Shown here piece by piece: positions 8,201-16,024 of a stretch of 51,710 nucleotides of DNA (its first letter is position 1; every line of letters starts with the position of its first letter). Origin of the DNA: Gemmatimonadota bacterium (GTDB lineage: Bacteria > Latescibacterota > UBA2968 > UBA8231); NCBI GenBank assembly GCA_009841115.1, contig VXML01000085.1:1-51710 (forward strand), written 5' to 3'. Under the pieces are notes generated by a model. The model saw only the letters and a program-made list of their open reading frames with translations, was not told the origin of the DNA and made no database searches. The translations under genes were made by a program, and so were the position numbers.

Positions 8201-8383
8201 CCCGTCGAACCGACTCACCCCACCGTCGGCCGTGGCGATCCAGAGCAGCCCTTGGCGGTCCTGATAAATATCTTCCACGTGCATACCGGCCAGCCCATCA
8301 GAAATGGTGTACCGGTGCCCCAGCACATGACCAAAGGATTTTATTTGTTTTGGGGTCTGTGCGGCGTGGTTTATCTCGTCCAC
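5228..8383 (-). CDS. Soluble beta-propeller/Y_Y_Y/sigma54-activator fusion, regulator A
   Basis: A 1051-residue one-component regulator. About 1-635 are Reg_prop-type propeller repeats (recurring D-x-x-G-x-[IL]-W-[IV]-G/A-T). About 640-725 are a Y_Y_Y-like domain. From 731 a sigma54 AAA+ domain follows: Walker A GETGVGKG at 759-766, the sigma54-contacting GAFTGA at 806-811, Walker B FLDE near 828. A Fis-type HTH lies near 1015-1045. There is no signal peptide, membrane segment, receiver or kinase domain, so the propeller should lie in the cytoplasm, unlike the periplasmic propellers of Bacteroidetes hybrid systems. Start is GTG at 8383 after a GGGAG site. Its own promoter is a sigma54 site with triple palindromes, suggesting autoregulation or control by regulator B. 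Likely activates the two peptide modules. Ligand unknown. Confidence 0.85.
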   Translation of the reverse strand: MDEINHAAQTPKQIKSFGHVLGHRYTISDGLAGMHVEDIYQDRQGLLWIATADGGVSRFDGEHFDTFGLGEGLPHLTVMTVAEDTDGRLLFGTLGGGLAVLGPRGFQVYTMEHGLPCNDILSLQLQTDGSIQVLTGAGIGWFVGDRCVERTTTIGDQPIGRVHDVATDSAGTTWLATLHRGVINLDGQRMGTDFGATNGARCWPWKFAQDTAGRLWIAFHYIGSEAVLGRYDPQHQQFDLIDVGGELEGREVVRHGMRDVRLDKRGWLWVARRGVLVYDGEDWHPFSARLLSAHFADTRLTYEDREGNIWVGLWGDGLVFCDSVSTQLYSEADGLPDREVRCLDEDREGRIWVGTAGGLACLEDDRFRPVATDRAVSALVVDRQGQLWSGGPDGQVFKWEDTTSRAIAVAEADHHEDIAGLCQDQMGRIRVCTSQGRFGWIEADCFTAFEERLPHPCRTVLQDSDGVFWIGTHGRRPALYCHTDGLFRESELTELETVSYVNALYEHEGTLWVGTASGLFAFDYHSQQVRQFTIDQGGLSANGILSLEADQQGRIWIGTSGGGVLNYDGRTFQCIRLGKSVHVNTVEAILCDSRGWLWFGTRAGLIAYQPSQTPPGVVIRQAVGERLLETSQALSCSESTPEIQIHFQGIRFRGEAGTMRYSHRLVGHAPAAEWSAFTSDNRVSYRGMPAGEFRFEVRVLDRDGLLSDIASLDVQVVPDEENKSRALDTGVLGQSQSMVQLLEEVGQVAETDMTVLVLGETGVGKGLLTRMILDLSQRREQAFIQVNCGALSTGLIESELFGHEKGAFTGAVARKIGCFERAQGGTVFLDEIGNLPLDAQRTLLHILEEDHLTRVGSGVSIPIDVRVVAATNRNLKKAVQEGTFREDLFYRLNVFPLVLPPLRDRREDIPILVAHFVAQFAEELQRPVPSLGDEVIVHLQEHNWPGNVRELKHLIQRAVVVCQGGVIQVEDMPLSAEDEEEAGALLLTASAPTVEQGTGDQDEKQQIVEALQATNWLIYGDRGAACLLGMNPERLRSRMRVYGLRRPKKSS

Positions 8384-8453
8384 CCTCTCCCTATCTACGT
8401 TTTAATTGAGCTCTACCACATCAGCCTTGCGGCTGCGCTGCTGAGGAGATATA

Positions 8454-8469
8454 GGCACATTCTGTGCCA
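8454..8469 (-). promoter_or_regulatory. sigma54 (-24/-12) promoter of regulator A
   Basis: Minus strand TGGCACAGAATGTGCC, with GG and GC 10 nt apart and TGGCAC matching the consensus. About 70 nt before the GTG start. Confidence 0.75.
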
Positions 8470-8486
8470 AAAATTGGGCCGCCGAC

Positions 8487-8517
8487 AAAAAAATCCTTTA
8501 GGAGCACCCTAAAGGAT
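8487..8517 (-). terminator. Intrinsic terminator downstream of regulator B
   Basis: A perfect 10-bp stem (8493-8502 with 8508-8517), 5-nt loop and seven T on the minus strand. Same family as the hairpins at 2162 and 5029, again between palindromes and promoter. Confidence 0.75.
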
Positions 8518-8591
8518 TGAAAAACATGATACTTAAAATTATGGTACAGGTCTTTATATGATGCGTGGCCTCGCCATCGACACAAGGCAGC

Positions 8592-8649
8592 ATACGATTT
8601 TTCGTATCCACAATACGATTTTCCGTATGCTTAATACGATTTTTCGTAT
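8592..8649 (-). promoter_or_regulatory. Triple palindromic activator site of regulator A
   Basis: ATACGATTTTTCGTAT at 8592-8607 and 8634-8649, and ATACGATTTTCCGTAT at 8613-8628. The period is exactly 21 bp, two helical turns, so all three sites face the same side of the DNA. The nearest site is about 125 bp from the sigma54 promoter. Confidence 0.8.
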
Positions 8650-8800
8650 GCGCCGAGACTTAGCTATCCCATTTTCGCTCCACGGCATCGAGGCGGGCAG
8701 CAGGAGCCGCGAAATAGACATAAAGTAAAGCGATTCGCTTTGAAGACTTGGCTTCTGAATTAGACTCGCGCTAGCTCTGAGCCCTGTAAGGAGTTGCCTT

Positions 8801-11800
8801 CTATTTGCCCGTGCCGGGTTTTTTCGGCCGTTGCAGTTTATAGTGGCGCATGCGGGAGCGCAGCTTCTCTGGGTTCATGCCCAACAAATGCGCCGCACCC
8901 CGCTCGCCATAGATCATCCAGTTGGTCGCTTGCAACGCCTCCACAAGCTGCTGCTTTTCGTCCAAGCCTTCGCCAGCCGCTGGTGCTGGTGGCGCTGGTG
9001 GTGCTGAATCCCCTGCCCGATGACCAACCGACGGCAGCAGCAAATCACCAACGCGGATCACCCCGCCTTCGCACAGCAAAACCGCCCGATGAATCAGATG
9101 CTCCAACTCCCGCACATTCCCCGGCCAAGCATACCCCTGCAGGTGAGCGACCACCCCCTCGTCTAGCGTCGGCACCGGACGCCGCAGATGCTGAGCATAC
9201 CGCTCGGCAAAATGCGCCGCCAAAGCCGGGATATCCTCTTGCCGCTGCCGCAGCGGTGGAAGCTCTAAGGTAAAGACGCTCAGGCGATAGAATAGGTCTT
9301 CGCGGAACGCGCCCTCTTGGATGGCTCGCCGCAGGTCCCGGTTGGTCGCCGCGATGACCCGCACGTCCACCTTTACAGGCTGCTTACCACCAACGCGGGT
9401 TAGGGCATTCTCCTCTAAGATGTGCAGCAGCACCCGCTGAGACTCCAACGGCAAATCGCCGATCTCGTCGAGAAAGAGCGTACCGCCATCGGCCAGTTCA
9501 AATCGACCGAGTTGACGGCTCGCCGCGCCGGTAAAGGCTCCTTTCTCGTGGCCGAACAACTCGCTTTCGACCAACCCAGCCGGCAGTGCCCCGCAATTGA
9601 CTTGGATGAAGGGTCGCTTGCGGCGGGTGCTTGTTTCGTGGATGGTCTGCGCCAGTAAGCCCTTGCCGGTGCCGGTCTCGCCCAGCACGAGCACCGTCAT
9701 CGCCGTCTCGGCGACGCGCACAGTCTGCTCCATCACTTGGCGCATCGCCCAACTCTGGCTATGCACCACGTGGTCGCTCGCTCGCAGGACGTTTTCAAGG
9801 GCGTGGATGCGTTCGGTTTTGGCATCCGGGAGGACTCGAATCTCCACACTGGTCACCTCGGACAGTAGGCCGTCGCGGTCCATCGTCCGCACCTCAAAGC
9901 GATACTCGTCCACCGGCAGGGTGCTGTACGCGACCGCATCGGCGGCCGTGAATGCGCTCCATTGTTCCGCCGGATCGTGGCCTAACAGCCGATGGCTGTA
10001 GCGCATCTGCCCCGCACCACTGCGGAAGCTGATGCCCTGGAAGTGAATGCGGATCTCGGGCGTGCTCCCTGGGCAGGATACAACTTCGGACGCATCCAAG
10101 AGCGTGCCAGCCATCACCTCGCGGATGACCAAACGCGGCGGTGTGTGTCCCGGTTGGTAGGCGACTAACCCCGCCCGCGTGCCAAACCACAGACGACCGC
10201 GACAATCGCATAGTACCGCTTCGACCTTGTTTTCGAGGGCAGATGGCCCCAAGCGGATGCTTTGGAAGGTCTCGCCGTCGTAGCGAAGGACGCCGCCGCC
10301 GCTGGTGCCCATCCAGATGTTGCCCTGCGAGTCGGCGGTCAGCGCTAAGATGCCATTGGCCGACAACCCAAACTGCTCGGCGGTAAACCGGCGCACCTCC
10401 CGCGACGAAAGATCAAGGGTGAAAAGCCCCTTGGCCGTACCCACCCACAGGGTGTTCTGGTGTTCCCACAAGACATTGACATAGGCGATGGACTCCGCTT
10501 CGGCTATATCCGCTGGGTGCAAGTAACCATCCTCGTACCAGTAGAGTGCCGGTGCTACTCCAACTGAACCCATCCAGAATACTCCGTCTCGGTCTCGCAG
10601 TAGCGATCCGACCCAGAATACCCTGTGGTCTTGCAGAGAGGTGCCGCATTCAAGAGGGATAAAGCGATTTCCCTCTATCCAGCCGAAGCGGCTCTTGGAC
10701 GTGCCGACCCAGATACGCCCTTGTCCATCTTCGCATAGCCCGGAGATTTCTTCGGGATGGGTCTCTTCGGCCACCAAGATCGCTTGCGGCGCTTGGCCCT
10801 CCCATTTATACACCTTGCCCATATCCCCGCTACTCCAGACCTGCCCTTGGCCATCCACCACTATCGCCGAGACCATTTCCCCCGTCCCGAGCGGACGGAT
10901 TTGGCCTTCCTCCATGCAGGCCATGCCCCCCATCGTGCCGATCCAGATACGCCCTTCTGGATCTTCGCCCAAGCAGCGAATCTCGCGGTCGGGTAGGCCG
11001 TCGGCTTCCGTGTAGCGACGGATGCTAGTCGGGTCGCAAAAAATCAGCCCACCGCCCCAGAGCCCGACCCAGATATTGCCCTCGCGATCCTCGTACGTCA
11101 GGCGCGTACCCGAAAAGTCAATATCCGGCAAGGAAGCAGAAAAGGGATACCACTCCTGGCCGTCGTGTACCATCACGCCGCGGTGGGTCAGCCAAAGCCA
11201 GCCTCTCTCGTCAGTCCGCACGTGCCGCGTCCCGTGCTGCACCATCCCCTCGTCGCCCTTACCCACGTTAATGAACGCGAGATGTTGGTCCTGTGGATCG
11301 TAGCGGCCGATCAAGACTTCGCTACCGGTGTAATGGAAACTAATCCACAGATGACCGGAGGGGTCTTGGGCAAATTTCCAAGGCCATTGGCTCACTCCCT
11401 CGTCGAGTCCCATACACCGTCCATCTAAGCTGAGGACGCCCCAGTCCAGTGTTGCCAACCAAGTGGTACCAGCCGCGTCAGTGGCCATGTCGTACACCCG
11501 CCCCAACGGTTGGCCGCCAACCTCGGTTATGCTCCTTATACAGCGACCCTCGGCAAACCACGCCACGCCTGCGCCGGTCATCGCCACAATCGAGCCATCC
11601 GGCTGAGCTTGCAAACCCAAAATCTCGTTGGAAGGCAGGCCGTGCTCAGTGGTGTACACCTGAAAGCCGCGCCCGTCGTACGCGGCAATCCCCCCACCGA
11701 ACGTGCCGAACAAAAGCCGCCCATCCGCGTCCTCGGCAATGGCCATGACCGTCAGATTGGGTAGGCCGTCCTTGAGGCCAAACGTATCAAACCGGGCGCT

Positions 11801-11947
11801 GTCGAATCGGCTGACGCCACCGTCGGCCGTGGCGATCCAGAGAAAGCCTTGGCGATCTTGGCAGATGTCTTCCACGTGCATCCCCGCCAACCCATCGAAG
11901 ACCGTGTACTGGCTGCTCAACACGTGTGCAAAAGATATATCGCTCAT
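8801..11947 (-). CDS. Soluble beta-propeller/Y_Y_Y/sigma54-activator fusion, regulator B
   Basis: A 1048-residue paralogue of regulator A with the same order: propeller repeats from residue 20 or so, Y_Y_Y-like domain, and AAA+ with Walker A GETGTGKG at 756-763, GAFTGA at 803-808 and FLDE at 825-828. The arginine-finger region is FREDLFYRL. The Fis-type HTH near 1015-1040 shares the recognition segment GMNPE-[KR]-LRSRMR with regulator A, so both should bind the same palindromes. No membrane segment or signal peptide is seen. ATG at 11947 has an AGAGG site. It follows the DUF4159 gene by 15 nt, so the two form an operon. It ends about 280 nt before the terminator at 8517. Propeller sequences differ more than the AAA+ part, hinting at different ligands. 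Confidence 0.85.
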   Translation of the reverse strand: MSDISFAHVLSSQYTVFDGLAGMHVEDICQDRQGFLWIATADGGVSRFDSARFDTFGLKDGLPNLTVMAIAEDADGRLLFGTFGGGIAAYDGRGFQVYTTEHGLPSNEILGLQAQPDGSIVAMTGAGVAWFAEGRCIRSITEVGGQPLGRVYDMATDAAGTTWLATLDWGVLSLDGRCMGLDEGVSQWPWKFAQDPSGHLWISFHYTGSEVLIGRYDPQDQHLAFINVGKGDEGMVQHGTRHVRTDERGWLWLTHRGVMVHDGQEWYPFSASLPDIDFSGTRLTYEDREGNIWVGLWGGGLIFCDPTSIRRYTEADGLPDREIRCLGEDPEGRIWIGTMGGMACMEEGQIRPLGTGEMVSAIVVDGQGQVWSSGDMGKVYKWEGQAPQAILVAEETHPEEISGLCEDGQGRIWVGTSKSRFGWIEGNRFIPLECGTSLQDHRVFWVGSLLRDRDGVFWMGSVGVAPALYWYEDGYLHPADIAEAESIAYVNVLWEHQNTLWVGTAKGLFTLDLSSREVRRFTAEQFGLSANGILALTADSQGNIWMGTSGGGVLRYDGETFQSIRLGPSALENKVEAVLCDCRGRLWFGTRAGLVAYQPGHTPPRLVIREVMAGTLLDASEVVSCPGSTPEIRIHFQGISFRSGAGQMRYSHRLLGHDPAEQWSAFTAADAVAYSTLPVDEYRFEVRTMDRDGLLSEVTSVEIRVLPDAKTERIHALENVLRASDHVVHSQSWAMRQVMEQTVRVAETAMTVLVLGETGTGKGLLAQTIHETSTRRKRPFIQVNCGALPAGLVESELFGHEKGAFTGAASRQLGRFELADGGTLFLDEIGDLPLESQRVLLHILEENALTRVGGKQPVKVDVRVIAATNRDLRRAIQEGAFREDLFYRLSVFTLELPPLRQRQEDIPALAAHFAERYAQHLRRPVPTLDEGVVAHLQGYAWPGNVRELEHLIHRAVLLCEGGVIRVGDLLLPSVGHRAGDSAPPAPPAPAAGEGLDEKQQLVEALQATNWMIYGERGAAHLLGMNPEKLRSRMRHYKLQRPKKPGTGK

Positions 11948-11962
11948 TGATGCCCTCTGATC

Positions 11963-13294
11963 TCAGTCTCCGGCGATTAATTGCCGTGCTAATGACCCCT
12001 CACGTATCAATGCGTACACCACAAGATTCACCCCCAAATCATAGACCAACTCTTCCTCGGCACTGGCGCGAAACGGACTATTGACCACATTAAGCGCCGT
12101 AGCCCAATCCCGCTCCTGCTTGGCGATCCCCGACCAAAAATCGGCGTAGCCTCGCATCGAGTACACTCCCACCAACTGCTCCCCTACCATTATGCCCTCC
12201 AAATAGTCAGGGGTTAGCGGCGGTTGATCTCCTGTTATAAAGTGCATATCACGCATCCCGCGAGGGAGACTGCCTACATCGTAGAAGCAATGATAGATCG
12301 GATGGGTTATCTCTAGGCGGGTGAACTCCCAGTCCTTTCCTTCTTGATAACCTACCGACCGCAAGCTAGCCCGAATCAGGGAACGCACCGCAGGGATATC
12401 TAACTCGTCGTCGCTGTAATCGGGGATCAAAAAGTGCACAATATCCACGAATAAGAAGCCGCCCGAAGTCAAATACGCTCCGAGATTGGCCGCCTCCGCC
12501 TCGGTAAACTCAAAGGGCGTATTCGCAGTCAGCAGCACAAAGGGTACCTGTAAAAGCCGCGGATCGTCGAGCGCCACCGCATCGAGCACCTCGACGCGGA
12601 CCTGCGTACTGGCGACCATCTTATCGGCTAACCCGTGCAGCATCCGCTTTTCCGCCATTTGGCGCGTCAGGTAAAACCGGCGCGCTTCGACGCCGATTTT
12701 TCCCTGTTCAGCCCGCTCGATGGAAGGGCTGTGGACATTGGACAAATAGAGAAAGCCCTTGAGGTTGCGCCGATCTTTTGGATTAACTACTACCATCGCC
12801 CGATGTCTCCCGGTGTCTAGTGCATCTACATCTATCAACTCCAAGGCCAAATCAATCTCGTCCGCGCCCTGCCGCACCCCTTCTAGCGCTCCAACGCGCA
12901 GTTGCGGGCCAATGTGCCGAGCCGGGAAATCCGGGATGGGGAGCATCGGCCGTTCCGGCAGCAATGCCATAGGCAGCCGAGGAGCCGACGATTGCAGTAC
13001 TGGCAACGGACGCACTGCCGAGGGAGCGGGTTGCACAGCAGCAGCCGGGGCAGCCTGAAGGGCCGGACGACGCACCAAAGGGCGCTGGAGGGGCCGTTGG
13101 CGACGGGCGAGGGTACGCTGGGGCGGAGGGCGTTTTTCAAACTTTGCCACTAAGGGGGGTTGGACGGGGAATTGGGTAACCCGCTCGCGGTGCGGCACTG
13201 CGAAAATTAGCAGCAGATGCAATGCTAGCGAAAACGCCAAGCACCCTTGGAGCTTTCTATTTTTCCAAGGTGGCACTTTCCATGGCCGTCTCAT
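11963..13294 (-). CDS. DUF4159 protein with TonB-like N-terminus
   Basis: A 443-residue membrane-anchored protein. One N-terminal membrane segment (about 17-33) is followed by a Pro/Arg-rich stretch (about 45-130), as in TonB-type energy transducers. From about 160 a DUF4159 domain runs to the end, with the typical core FVLLTANTPFEF, LGAYLTSGGFLFVDIVHF and a later GVYSMRGYADFW. DUF4159 resembles GATase/ThuA-like flavodoxin folds; its biochemical role is not established. GGGAGG lies 9 nt before ATG 13294. It is the first gene of an operon with regulator B, so a link to envelope sensing is possible but unproven. A weak sigma54-like site lies at 13455-13470. Confidence 0.7.
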   Translation of the reverse strand: MRRPWKVPPWKNRKLQGCLAFSLALHLLLIFAVPHRERVTQFPVQPPLVAKFEKRPPPQRTLARRQRPLQRPLVRRPALQAAPAAAVQPAPSAVRPLPVLQSSAPRLPMALLPERPMLPIPDFPARHIGPQLRVGALEGVRQGADEIDLALELIDVDALDTGRHRAMVVVNPKDRRNLKGFLYLSNVHSPSIERAEQGKIGVEARRFYLTRQMAEKRMLHGLADKMVASTQVRVEVLDAVALDDPRLLQVPFVLLTANTPFEFTEAEAANLGAYLTSGGFLFVDIVHFLIPDYSDDELDIPAVRSLIRASLRSVGYQEGKDWEFTRLEITHPIYHCFYDVGSLPRGMRDMHFITGDQPPLTPDYLEGIMVGEQLVGVYSMRGYADFWSGIAKQERDWATALNVVNSPFRASAEEELVYDLGVNLVVYALIREGSLARQLIAGD

Positions 13295-13310
13295 CTACCC
13301 ATGTCCTCCC

Positions 13311-13370
13311 TCACGGCAGCTTGGTCGTCTTCTTGGCTTCTACCTTTTTTACCAAGATAGGGGATAGATC
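13311..13370 (-). pseudogene. Orphan C-terminal tail of an FG-GAP/FlgD-domain protein
   Basis: 33 nt (13309-13341) are identical to the end of FG-GAP gene 2 (2362-2394), encoding VEAKKTTKLP and stop in the sense direction. The frame is closed by a stop 20 codons upstream, so no gene is left. Probably the scar of a former module copy or of recombination. Confidence 0.6.
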
Positions 13371-13426
13371 TCAATCTAAGATACGACCGCTGCAACCCTA
13401 AACCTAATCCTACCCCAGGGGATTGA

Positions 13427-13459
13427 CTCCTTGACAAGGAGACACCGCTAAGCTAGCAT
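13427..13459 (+). promoter_or_regulatory. sigma70-like promoter with overlapping palindrome
   Basis: TTGACA (13431-13436), 17-nt spacer, TAGCAT (13454-13459). The -35 box lies inside a perfect palindrome CTCCTTG-A-CAAGGAG (13427-13441), a possible operator. The start codon at 13481 would be only about 15 nt from the transcription start. Confidence 0.45.
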
Positions 13460-13470
13460 CTTTAGTACCT
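13455..13470 (-). promoter_or_regulatory. Weak sigma54-like site before DUF4159-regulator B operon
   Basis: Minus strand AGGTACTAAAGATGCT keeps GG, AC and GC at the right spacing but departs from TGGCAC at two positions. It lies 160 nt from the ATG, similar to the peptide genes. No palindromes are seen upstream. Overlaps the putative plus-strand -10 box. Confidence 0.3.
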
Positions 13471-13480
13471 ACCCAACACC

Positions 13481-14149
13481 ATGTTAGCTGCCCGCATCTT
13501 CAAGACGGTGCTCGCGCCCGCCCTCGTCTTGCTGCCCTCCCCCAACCCAAGCGTTGAGCGCGATATGGCCCTCGATATCGACGGCTTGCAACGCGCCGAG
13601 TGCGAATACCGGGGCATTGTAGCCCGCTTCGACGAACTCACCCGCGCCTATATCCTACAAGCGTACGAAGACGGCCAACTGCTCCGCTGGCAGGCCCAAC
13701 CTAGCCCCTACAACCCCGAGACCGAGACCTTGGTCACCGCGGTCTTTACTGCAACCGGCCCCAAGGCATCCGCTCCGGTGCCCGAGCTGGCCCACCTCCG
13801 CGCCCTGAGTGGGGCGGCGGGTGCTGGGATCACCTGGCGTTACAGTAGGCTAGCAGCCGTGCGGATTGACCCCCACGGCGACTTAGCCCACGACGCCATG
13901 GCCGTGTTTAAAGCCACGGTTGACAGCTTTGTCGAGCGCATGGTGTACGCGCCCGGCGGCGGCGCGTTGCGCGCTGCCCCCGATCTTAGTGCCCCAGTGC
14001 TAGCCCGCATTGAGGCGGGCGCGGTCCTGCTCGTCGAGGAAGAGCGAGCGGGCTACGTGCGTGTGCGCCAGCCGCCAGCAACTGCGGCCGGGTGGCTGGA
14101 ACGAAAGCACGTGCGAGCCGTTGAAAGAACCGATGAACGCGATCATTGA
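13481..14149 (+). CDS. Hypothetical protein with C-terminal SH3-like domain
   Basis: A 222-residue protein. It starts with a weak signal-like stretch ([12 protein letters not shown]). The middle part (about 30-150) is not one I recognise. About 160-215 look like a bacterial SH3 domain (starting [15 protein letters not shown] and ending at the [11 protein letters not shown] region), a fold that often binds peptidoglycan or proteins in the envelope. It overlaps the ABC ATPase gene by 17 nt, so translation is coupled and it belongs to the MacAB-like operon. A role as periplasmic accessory factor is inference. No ribosome site is seen before the ATG. Confidence 0.65.
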   Translation: MLAARIFKTVLAPALVLLPSPNPSVERDMALDIDGLQRAECEYRGIVARFDELTRAYILQAYEDGQLLRWQAQPSPYNPETETLVTAVFTATGPKASAPVPELAHLRALSGAAGAGITWRYSRLAAVRIDPHGDLAHDAMAVFKATVDSFVERMVYAPGGGALRAAPDLSAPVLARIEAGAVLLVEEERAGYVRVRQPPATAAGWLERKHVRAVERTDERDH

Positions 14150-14831
14150 AATACGCAACCTGACCAAGATTTACGACATGGGAGCGACTGCGGTCCACGC
14201 CCTAAGCAAGGTGGATTTGTGCGTGGCCACGGGCGAATACGTGGCCATCATGGGGCCGTCGGGATCGGGCAAGAGCACCTTGCTCAATATCCTCGGCTGT
14301 CTCGATGTGCCCACCTCGGGCAGCTACGCCCTCGGCAACGCCCTCGTCAGCGAAATGGACGACGACGACTTAGCGCGGATCCGCAATCAGGAGATCGGCT
14401 TTGTATTTCAAACCTTTAACCTCCTACCGCGCGCCAACGCTCTAGGCAATGTCGAGCTGCCGCTGATCTACAGCGGCCTACCAGTGCGCCAACGCCGCGA
14501 GCTAGCCGCCCGCGCCCTCGACTCCGTGGGCTTAGCCGAGCGCATTGAGCACCGGCCCAACGAACTGTCCGGCGGCCAGCGGCAGCGCGTGGCCATTGCG
14601 CGCGCACTCGTCAACGAGCCTTCCATCATCCTCGCCGACGAGCCGACCGGTGCCCTCGACTCCCGCACTGGCGACGAAATCATGGACCTCTTCGACCAAG
14701 TACACGCTGCGGGCAACACCATCCTCCTCGTAACGCACGAAGAGCACCTCGCCCGCCGCAGCCGCCGCATCGTCCGCTTCCGCGATGGCCGCATCGAAAG
14801 CGATCATCCCACCGAGGAGGTCGCCCAGTGA
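14133..14831 (+). CDS. MacB/LolD-type ABC transporter ATPase
   Basis: A 232-residue ATPase of the MacB/LolD/FtsE class. Walker [10 protein letters not shown] at 41-49, Q-loop in [10 protein letters not shown], signature LSGGQ at 145-149, Walker B ILADE near 166-170, and H-loop in LLVTHE. The frame is open further upstream, but ATG 14133 ([14 protein letters not shown]) is the family start. It overlaps the SH3 gene upstream and the first adaptor gene by 4 nt (GTGA). It powers the FtsX/MacB permease at 17377-18624. Substrate unknown. Confidence 0.92.
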   Translation: MNAIIEIRNLTKIYDMGATAVHALSKVDLCVATGEYVAIMGPSGSGKSTLLNILGCLDVPTSGSYALGNALVSEMDDDDLARIRNQEIGFVFQTFNLLPRANALGNVELPLIYSGLPVRQRRELAARALDSVGLAERIEHRPNELSGGQRQRVAIARALVNEPSIILADEPTGALDSRTGDEIMDLFDQVHAAGNTILLVTHEEHLARRSRRIVRFRDGRIESDHPTEEVAQ

Positions 14832-16009
14832 AAGCAGTTTTCTGCGCCCTAGTGCTGTGTGCCTGTCAAGGTGCGTCGCCCGACCTGCCCACAGCCGAGG
14901 TCGTGCGCGGCGAGTTTGCAGTGACGCACTTTGAGGGTGGCGAGGTGCAGGCGGCCAGCGGCGAACTCGTGGTGTCCCCGCGGATCGGCGGCCGGCTCAA
15001 GATCGTCCACCTTTGGCCCGAAGGGGAGCAAGTGGATGTCGGCGACTTGATCCTCCAGTTCGACCCGGCCGAATTTGAACGAGAGATGCTCGACCGCGAG
15101 GGCCAGTTCGAAGAGGCTCATTCGAACTTTGCCAAGGCCAAGGCCGAACGAGAGCAACGTCTAGCCGATATTAAGCGCAAGATCCAGCAGCGCCAAGCCG
15201 AACTCAAACTTGCCACGCTCAACCAAGAACGCCAGCAGTTCGCCTCGACCATCGACCAAGAGCAAGGGCGCATCAATTTGGCGAAGACCCGGCGCTCTGT
15301 GGCGGAAGCGCGCCAAGAGTCCATAGCCCAAGAAGTGATCAATCGCGTAGATTTTCTCAATCACGAACTGAGAATCGCCCGCCGGCAGGAGCGCTACGAA
15401 AGGGCGCGCCGCGACTACGAACGCACCAGCGTCTATGCGGCCAAACCAGGTATCGTAGTCTATCGCAAAATCTGGAAACCCGGCACCGACGAGGAGGGTA
15501 AAGTCGCGGTCGGCGATCAGGTCTGGGGCGGTCGCGCCCTGCTCGAAATCCCGGATATGAGCAAGATGCAGGTGCTGTGCCTGATCGGCGAAATGGACAT
15601 CGAGCGCGTGCGCGTCGGCCAGCGGGCCTACATTCGCCTCGAAGCCTTTCCCGGCCCGGTATTTAATGGGGTGGTGTCCGAACTAGCCCCCATGGCCTCG
15701 CCCCAGCCCGGCGCGCCCGATATCCACGTCTTCGAGCTAATCATCGATATTGACGAGCAAGACGACCGGCTCAAGCCCGGCATGTCCGCCGAAGTCGAAA
15801 TCGTCCTCGAAACCGTTCCCGAGGCCCTCTCGGTGCCACTGGGCGCGCTCTTCAAGCGGGAGAAAGGGCTAGTCGCTTTCCGCCTCGACAACGGAAAATT
15901 CGTGGAAGTGCCCGTAGTGATCGGGCTCAAAAACGCCACCGCCGCGGTCGTCACCGCTGGCTTGGCCGCAGGCGATATCGTCGCTCTGCAAAACCCTAAT
16001 GCGCGCTGA
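14828..16009 (+). CDS. HlyD/MacA-type membrane fusion protein, adaptor 1 (lipoprotein)
   Basis: A 393-residue periplasmic adaptor. A short N-terminal signal ends in a lipobox-like LCAC near Cys13. Lipoyl/biotinyl-like halves flank a long helical hairpin (about 85-205) rich in Glu, Arg and Gln. A beta-barrel segment follows ([18 protein letters not shown]) and then a membrane-proximal part. Start GTG overlaps the stop of the ATPase gene. In MacAB-type pumps this protein bridges the permease to an outer-membrane channel. This operon encodes two different adaptors (see 16025-17377), which is unusual. No TolC-type gene is in the window. Confidence 0.85.
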   Translation: MKAVFCALVLCACQGASPDLPTAEVVRGEFAVTHFEGGEVQAASGELVVSPRIGGRLKIVHLWPEGEQVDVGDLILQFDPAEFEREMLDREGQFEEAHSNFAKAKAEREQRLADIKRKIQQRQAELKLATLNQERQQFASTIDQEQGRINLAKTRRSVAEARQESIAQEVINRVDFLNHELRIARRQERYERARRDYERTSVYAAKPGIVVYRKIWKPGTDEEGKVAVGDQVWGGRALLEIPDMSKMQVLCLIGEMDIERVRVGQRAYIRLEAFPGPVFNGVVSELAPMASPQPGAPDIHVFELIIDIDEQDDRLKPGMSAEVEIVLETVPEALSVPLGALFKREKGLVAFRLDNGKFVEVPVVIGLKNATAAVVTAGLAAGDIVALQNPNAR

Positions 16010-16024
16010 CGTGGAAGGGCTTTT

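Larger units (their letters stand above)
8384..8800 (-). promoter_or_regulatory. Control region of regulator A
   Basis: A 417-nt gap without a gene. On the minus strand: the end of regulator B, a 15-nt palindrome (8727-8741, AAAGCGA-T-TCGCTTT), three palindromes (8649-8592), a terminator (8517-8487), a sigma54 promoter (8469-8454) and a short leader. The stretch after the hairpin (ATTGAAAAACAT and on) is also shared with the peptide control regions. Confidence 0.7.

Noticed and set aside
8195..8512. 105-codon plus-strand frame across the regulator A control region
   Set aside because: It runs over the sigma54 promoter and terminator on the other strand and resembles nothing; the regulatory reading explains the region.
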